Of a stretch of 64,000 nt of DNA, positions 59,934 to 64,000 are shown one piece after another; position 1 is the first letter of the stretch; each line of letters opens with the position of its first letter. The position numbers were made by a program, and so were the translations under genes. The notes under the pieces were generated by a model that saw only the letters and a program-made list of their open reading frames with translations, had not been told where the DNA came from and did no database searches. This DNA comes from Pseudonocardia alaniniphila (lineage in GTDB: Bacteria; Actinomycetota; Actinomycetes; Mycobacteriales; Pseudonocardiaceae), in assembly GCF_022524485.1 (NCBI RefSeq), contig NZ_JAKXMK010000003.1:62001-126000 (forward strand). The letters are read 5' to 3'.

Positions 59934-61277
59934 GTGACCACGGTGGATCCGCGGCGACGCGTGCCGCGAACCGACGCGGTCCTGGCCGAGCCACGGATCG
60001 CGGCCGCGGCCGAGCGGCTCGGCCGCGCGCTCGTCAAGTCGGCGGTCACGGCCGCGCAGGACCGCGCCCGGCGAGGTGAGCTGCCCGTCGAGCAGGAAGC
60101 GGTCGTGAGCGCCGTTCTCGACTCGTTGCCGACCACCGCCACGGGCCTGCGACCGGTGCTGAACGCCACCGGGGTGCTGCTGCACACCAACCTCGGACGA
60201 GCCCCGCTCTCCGCGGCCGCCCGGGCCGCTCTGGACCTGGCCGCCGGTACCTGCGACGTCGAGCTCGATCTCGCCACCGGCGGGCGCGGTCCCCGCGGCG
60301 CCGCGGCCATCGACGCCCTCCTCGCCGCCGTGCCGGGTGCAGCGGCCGCCCATCTGGTCAACAACGGTGCCGCCGCGCTCGCGCTGGTGGCCGTCACGCT
60401 CGCCACCGGCGGTCCCGACGGGCGCCGCGAGATCGTCATCGCGCGCGGCGAGCTCGTCGAGATCGGCGACGGGTTCCGCATCCCCGAACTGCTCACGGCC
60501 ACCGGCGCGCGCCTGCGCGAGGTCGGCACCACCAACCGCGTGAGCCGCGCCGACTACGCGGCCTCGGTCGGTCCCGAAACCGCGCTGATCCTCAAGGTGC
60601 ACCCGTCTAACTTCGTGATCAGCGGCTTCACGCGATCCGTCGAGATCGAGGAGCTCACCGACCTGGGTGTGCCGGTCGTCGCGGACATCGGCTCCGGTTT
60701 GCTGGCGCCGCACCCGCTGCTCCCCGACGAGCCCGACGCCGCGAGCTCGCTCGCACGCGGGGCCACCCTCGTCACGGCCTCAGGCGACAAGCTGCTCGGT
60801 GGTCCGCAGGCCGGGCTGCTGCTCGGAGCGCCCGGCGAGGGAGCCCAGCTCGTGCAACGGATCCGGCGCCACCCGCTGGCCAGGGCGATGCGGGTGGACA
60901 AGCTCACCCTGGCCGCGTTCGAGGCCACCCTCCGCGGCCCGGCGCCGCCCACCAGAGCCGCGCTCGACGCCGACCCGGCAGCCCTGCGCGGTCGCGCCGC
61001 GCGGGTGGCAGGCTCGCTCGCCGAGGCGGGCGTGGACGCGGTCGCGGTGGACTCCGCGGCCACCGTCGGCGGTGGGGGCGCGCCCGGCGTCACACTGCCG
61101 AGCGCCGCGATCTCGCTGCCCGAGCGGTATGCCGACGCACTGCGCGCCGGTGAGCCTGCCGTGCTCGGACACGTCGAGCACGGGCGCTGCCTGCTCGACC
61201 TGCGTGCCCTGCCGCCTGACGCCGACGCCGCCCTCACCGCTGCGGTGCTCGCCGTGGGAGCAGGTCGTGAGCGGTAA
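59934..61277 (+). CDS. selA: L-seryl-tRNA(Sec) selenium transferase
   Basis: This 447-aa PLP enzyme converts Ser-tRNA(Sec) to Sec-tRNA(Sec) with selenophosphate. Key features are VLNATGVLLHTNLGRAPLS, the phosphate-binding NNGAAALAL region, ALILKVHPSNFVISGF and the PLP Lys286 in TASGDKLLGGPQAG. The N-terminal helical domain (1-65) binds the tRNA. GTG 59934 is the likely start, with AGGGTGG just before it. The 3' end overlaps selB by 11 nt. Confidence 0.95.
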   Translation: MTTVDPRRRVPRTDAVLAEPRIAAAAERLGRALVKSAVTAAQDRARRGELPVEQEAVVSAVLDSLPTTATGLRPVLNATGVLLHTNLGRAPLSAAARAALDLAAGTCDVELDLATGGRGPRGAAAIDALLAAVPGAAAAHLVNNGAAALALVAVTLATGGPDGRREIVIARGELVEIGDGFRIPELLTATGARLREVGTTNRVSRADYAASVGPETALILKVHPSNFVISGFTRSVEIEELTDLGVPVVADIGSGLLAPHPLLPDEPDAASSLARGATLVTASGDKLLGGPQAGLLLGAPGEGAQLVQRIRRHPLARAMRVDKLTLAAFEATLRGPAPPTRAALDADPAALRGRAARVAGSLAEAGVDAVAVDSAATVGGGGAPGVTLPSAAISLPERYADALRAGEPAVLGHVEHGRCLLDLRALPPDADAALTAAVLAVGAGRER

Positions 61278-63114
61278 CGAGGGGCGGTCCGCCCGTGCCG
61301 TGGTGGCCACCGCGGGGCACGTGGACCACGGCAAGTCCACGCTGGTCCGCGCGCTCACCGGGATGGAGCCCGACCGGTGGGCCGAGGAGCGCCGCCGCGG
61401 CATGACGATCGACCTGGGCTTCGCGTGGACCACGCTCGCGTCGGGCACCACCGTGGCGTTCGTCGACGTTCCCGGCCACGAGCGGTTCGTCACCGCCATG
61501 CTGGCCGGAGTCGGGCCCGTGCCCGCCGTGCTGCTGGTCGTGGCCGCCGACGAAGGCTGGATGCCGCAGTCCGCAGAGCACGTCGACGCGCTCTGCGCCC
61601 TCGGTGTGCGCCACGGGCTCCTGGTGATCACCCGGAGCGACCTCATGGAGCCGGAGCTCGCCCGCGACGAGGCACTCGAGCACCTGGCCGGTACACCGCT
61701 CGCCGGCCTGCGGACCGTCTGCGTGTCGGCGGCGACCGGCTCCGGGCTCGACGAGCTGCGCGACGCACTGGACGACCTGATCGCCGGCCTGCCCGCGCCG
61801 GACACCACGGCGGACGTGCGTCTCTGGGTGGACCGTGCCTTCACCATCCGGGGGGCCGGCACGGTGGTCACCGGCACGCTCGGGGCCGGCCGTATCCGTG
61901 TGCACGACGAGCTGGAGCTGCTCACGGCCGAGGGCGCTCGCACGGTGAGCGTGCGCGGTCTGCAGAGCCTCGGCGCCGACGCCACCGAGGCCGCCGGTGT
62001 GTCCCGGGTGGCGGTGAACCTGCGCGGAGTGCCCCGCGAGGCCGTGACCCGCGGCGACGTGCTGCTCACCCCCGGAGCCTGGCTCGCCACCGACCTGCTC
62101 GACGCCCGCCTGCACGGGATCCGCGACGGCATTCCCGTCGACGTCGACGACCTGCCCGCCGAGCTGAGCCTGCACATCGGCGCGGCGGCCGTCACAGCCC
62201 GGGTACGGCCGCTCGGCGCCGACACCGTGCGGCTGCGGCTGCGCCATCCGCTCCCGCTGCGCGTCGGAGATCGGGCCGTGCTGCGCGATCCCGGGCGTCG
62301 GGTGGTCGCGGCCGGGCTGACCGTGCTCGACGTCCGTCCCCCGGAGCTGCGCCGCCGTGGATCTGCCACCAGGCGCGCGGCCCAGCTCGCGACGATGACC
62401 GGCGTCGCGTCCGCGGCCGCGGAGCTGGCCCGCCGCGGCATCGCGCGCCGCAGCGAGCTGATCGCCATGGGCGTCACCCGCCCCGATGTGGACGCCGTGG
62501 CGCGCGTGGCGCCAGGAGCGGCCGGGTGGCTGGTGGATCCCGGGCGGGCCACCGGGATCGCGGCCGAGCTGGCGGCTGCGGTGGCCGCGCACGACACCGA
62601 CGACCCGCTCGACCCCGGCCTGCCCACCGAGGCGGCGCGGCGGGCCGTCGGCCTGCCGGAGCCGCGGCTGGTGGAGGCAGTACTGCGCCATGCCGAGCGG
62701 GCAGGAAGCGATACCGGCCTCGTGCTGCGGGACGGGCGGGTCGCGCGATCGGCGGCACGCTCGCTGCCGCCCGCGGTTCGCGCCGCGATGGACGCGCTGC
62801 GCGCCGACCTGGAGCGCACCCCCTTCGCAGCGCCGGAGGCGGCGCGCCTTTCGGAACTCGGGTTGGGGCCGCGACAGGTCGCCTCGCTCGTCAAGACGGG
62901 CGAGCTGATGCGGATCGCCGACGGCGTCGTGCTGCTCCCGGGCGCCGACAAGCGTGCCCTGGAGGTGCTCGCCGACCTCGGCCCCGAGTTCACGCTCAGC
63001 GCGGCACGCCAAGCACTCGGTACCAGCAGGCGGGTCGCCGTGCCGCTGCTCGAGCTCCTGGCCAGCGCCGGACACACCGTCCGGACCCCCGACGGGGGTC
63101 ACCGGCTCGCCTGA
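61267..63114 (+). CDS. selB: Selenocysteine-specific translation elongation factor
   Basis: This 615-aa GTPase delivers Sec-tRNA(Sec) to UGA codons marked by a SECIS hairpin. Domain I has the G1 loop GHVDHGKST, the Thr of switch I in MTIDLGFAW, DVPGHE (G3) and a G4 reading TRSD. Domains II and III follow (about 180-340). The C-terminal winged-helix part (about 350-615) should bind the SECIS RNA; its last helices include ARLSELGLGPRQVASLVKTGELMRI. GTG 61267 has GGGAGCAGG upstream and overlaps selA by 11 nt, so both are made from one transcript. Confidence 0.95.
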   Translation: MSGNEGRSARAVVATAGHVDHGKSTLVRALTGMEPDRWAEERRRGMTIDLGFAWTTLASGTTVAFVDVPGHERFVTAMLAGVGPVPAVLLVVAADEGWMPQSAEHVDALCALGVRHGLLVITRSDLMEPELARDEALEHLAGTPLAGLRTVCVSAATGSGLDELRDALDDLIAGLPAPDTTADVRLWVDRAFTIRGAGTVVTGTLGAGRIRVHDELELLTAEGARTVSVRGLQSLGADATEAAGVSRVAVNLRGVPREAVTRGDVLLTPGAWLATDLLDARLHGIRDGIPVDVDDLPAELSLHIGAAAVTARVRPLGADTVRLRLRHPLPLRVGDRAVLRDPGRRVVAAGLTVLDVRPPELRRRGSATRRAAQLATMTGVASAAAELARRGIARRSELIAMGVTRPDVDAVARVAPGAAGWLVDPGRATGIAAELAAAVAAHDTDDPLDPGLPTEAARRAVGLPEPRLVEAVLRHAERAGSDTGLVLRDGRVARSAARSLPPAVRAAMDALRADLERTPFAAPEAARLSELGLGPRQVASLVKTGELMRIADGVVLLPGADKRALEVLADLGPEFTLSAARQALGTSRRVAVPLLELLASAGHTVRTPDGGHRLA

Positions 63115-63173
63115 GAACCAGGACGAGTGTCTGGAGTGGCACAGCAGCCACGTGGCCCCTACCGTGAGCCTCG

Positions 63174-63587
63174 ATGTCCGAGACCCGTGAGAACCTGCCC
63201 GCCGATCCGCCGTCCGTCAGGCGGGGCGGCGACGTCGACGACCAGATCACCCTGGGCCGGCGGAGCCCTGCACCCGGGCAGGTCGTGATCGAGGTCGGAG
63301 GTGAGGTCGACATGCTCACCTCGCCTCAGCTGCGCTCCGCCGTGATCGACCAGTTCGGCACGGAAGCGGGCGTGGAGCTCGTGGTGCTGGCCCTCGACGG
63401 CGTGTCGTTCCTCGGCACGAGCGGCTTGGCCGTCCTCATCGAGGTGCGCGAGGCGGCCCACGCGGCGGGTGTGGAGCTTCGGCTGGCGTGCACTGCGCGT
63501 CGCGTTCTCCGCCCGTTGACGATCGCCGGGCTCGTGCCGTTGTTCGACATTCATGACACGGTCGAGCAGGCCTTGGCGGCCACCTAG
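63174..63587 (+). CDS. STAS-domain anti-sigma factor antagonist
   Basis: This 137-aa protein has a 30-residue hydrophilic head followed by a STAS domain. EVGGEVDMLTSPQLRSAV and LALDGVSFLGTSGLAVLIEV are the signatures. In the phosphorylation loop it has Thr-Ser (FLGTSGL) where the STAS protein at 48704 has Ser-Ala. It would bind an anti-sigma kinase. It follows selB by 59 nt on the same strand and precedes a WhiB-family gene. Functional linkage to selenium metabolism is not implied. Confidence 0.87.
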   Translation: MSETRENLPADPPSVRRGGDVDDQITLGRRSPAPGQVVIEVGGEVDMLTSPQLRSAVIDQFGTEAGVELVVLALDGVSFLGTSGLAVLIEVREAAHAAGVELRLACTARRVLRPLTIAGLVPLFDIHDTVEQALAAT

Positions 63588-63633
63588 CCCGAGTGAGTGA
63601 CCCGTGACAGTGGTGAGCTGTATCACACCGGAT

Positions 63634-63656
63634 CGGGCGAAGAGCGGCGTCGCCCG
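63634..63656 (+). terminator. Hairpin after the second STAS gene
   Basis: CGGGCGA (63634-63640) pairs perfectly with TCGCCCG (63650-63656) around a 9-nt loop, 47 nt after the stop. A second short hairpin (CGCCGC 63675-63680 with GCGGCG 63685-63690) follows. One or both probably end the transcript before the WhiB-type gene. Confidence 0.55.
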
Positions 63657-63873
63657 AGAGCGTGGAGGCGCCCACGCCGCGTAGGCGGCGCTCTGAGCTG
63701 CTCGAACGGCCGAGCAGACGTCCCACGGGCGGCCGCGGAACCGAGCGTTCGGCCAGCGCCGAACGCCGGCAGCTCCCTCATGTCCGATTGGGGGGTGTTT
63801 GGCCCCTCAACCAGCCGGGAACGACGTCGTGGATTCGCCGAGTGCCGTCGGGCACGAACGACAAGAGGTGACG

Positions 63874-64000
63874 ATGAGCGACGTCAGCCGGCTTCCCGGC
63901 CCGATGGACCATGCGTGGCAGTGGCAGCGGTTGGGTTCCTGCCGGGGGATGGACAGCGCCGTGTTCTTCCACCCGGACGGTGAACGTAACCCGTCCAGGG
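63874..64000 (+). CDS. WhiB-family transcriptional regulator (partial)
   Basis: The first 42 codons of a redox-responsive iron-sulfur regulator are visible before the window ends. The segment WQWQRLGSCRGMDSAVFFHPDGERN is very close to the WhiB3/WhiD subgroup, and its Cys is the first cluster ligand. The remaining CxxC/Cys cluster and basic tail are outside the window. AAGAGGTG lies upstream of ATG 63874 as ribosome binding site. Members of this subgroup affect sporulation and lipid redox balance. Confidence 0.88.
   Translation, partial: MSDVSRLPGPMDHAWQWQRLGSCRGMDSAVFFHPDGERNPSR

Noticed and set aside
59084-60535. Minus-strand open frame across the DivIVA-like gene and selA
   Set aside because: Composition is low complexity and the opposite strand encodes recognisable proteins with proper starts.
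1-64000. CRISPR arrays, insertion sequences, integrase genes or attachment sites
   Set aside because: No spaced direct repeats of CRISPR type, no transposase or integrase motifs, and no tRNA-adjacent direct repeat pair were seen by reading. The only tandem repeat is the coding repeat in htrA.

Overview
The window is GC-rich actinobacterial chromosome with very frequent GTG starts, ATGA/GTGA stop-start overlaps, a WhiB-family gene, an F420-type flavin-fold oxidoreductase and a Cys-type leader peptide. I infer a member of the Pseudonocardiales or a close relative; the sequence alone cannot name the species. Coding density is high. There is no CRISPR array, phage, insertion sequence or rRNA. The only RNA gene found is the selenocysteine tRNA.

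Region 1 (1-11.1 kb) is transport. A dipeptide-type ABC operon on the minus strand is preceded by a 28-codon leader peptide ending in Cys-Cys. A small helix-turn-helix gene with a 17-bp palindrome follows. A GntR/UTRA regulator then heads a carbohydrate ABC transporter whose last gene is a NagZ-like glycosidase. All genes of the second operon overlap by 4 nt, so sugar uptake and cytoplasmic hydrolysis are coupled.

Region 2 (11.2-22.4 kb) starts with a membrane-anchored HtrA protease behind three 11-bp-phased direct repeats. A 66-nt palindrome separates it from a long minus-strand run: CoA-transferase, F420-type oxidoreductase, MFS exporter with MarR regulator, esterase-like hydrolase, a holin-type membrane domain fused to a phosphodiesterase, a DedA-type membrane protein, a metallo-hydrolase and a phosphofructokinase.

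Region 3 (22.5-34.2 kb) carries an MFS transporter, a VOC protein, an epoxide-hydrolase-like protein, and a 1,900-residue protein joining biotin carboxylase, biotin carrier and carboxyltransferase in the order seen in eukaryotic acetyl-CoA carboxylase. A secreted NagZ-like glycosidase, a VapBC module with its operator over the vapB start codon, and a Xi-class GST complete it.

Region 4 (34.4-48.5 kb) is catabolic and housekeeping. It holds a GMC oxidoreductase, a GtrA protein, pobA-pcaH-pcaG with a divergent IclR regulator (4-hydroxybenzoate to protocatechuate to ring cleavage), an acetamidase/SDR/epoxide hydrolase operon, cinA with a patatin phospholipase, a glycosyltransferase and a thioesterase.

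Region 5 (48.7-64 kb) contains the whole selenocysteine machinery: tRNA-Sec (UCA anticodon), selD, selA and selB, within 14 kb. Two STAS anti-anti-sigma proteins flank it. Between selC and selD lie an amidase without the catalytic lysine, a Tat-exported PhoX-type protein, a Cds1-like PLP enzyme, and a self-sufficient CYP102-type P450-reductase fusion translationally coupled to a multi-pass membrane protein. No selenoprotein was recognised inside the window. A WhiD/WhiB3-like gene is cut by the right edge.
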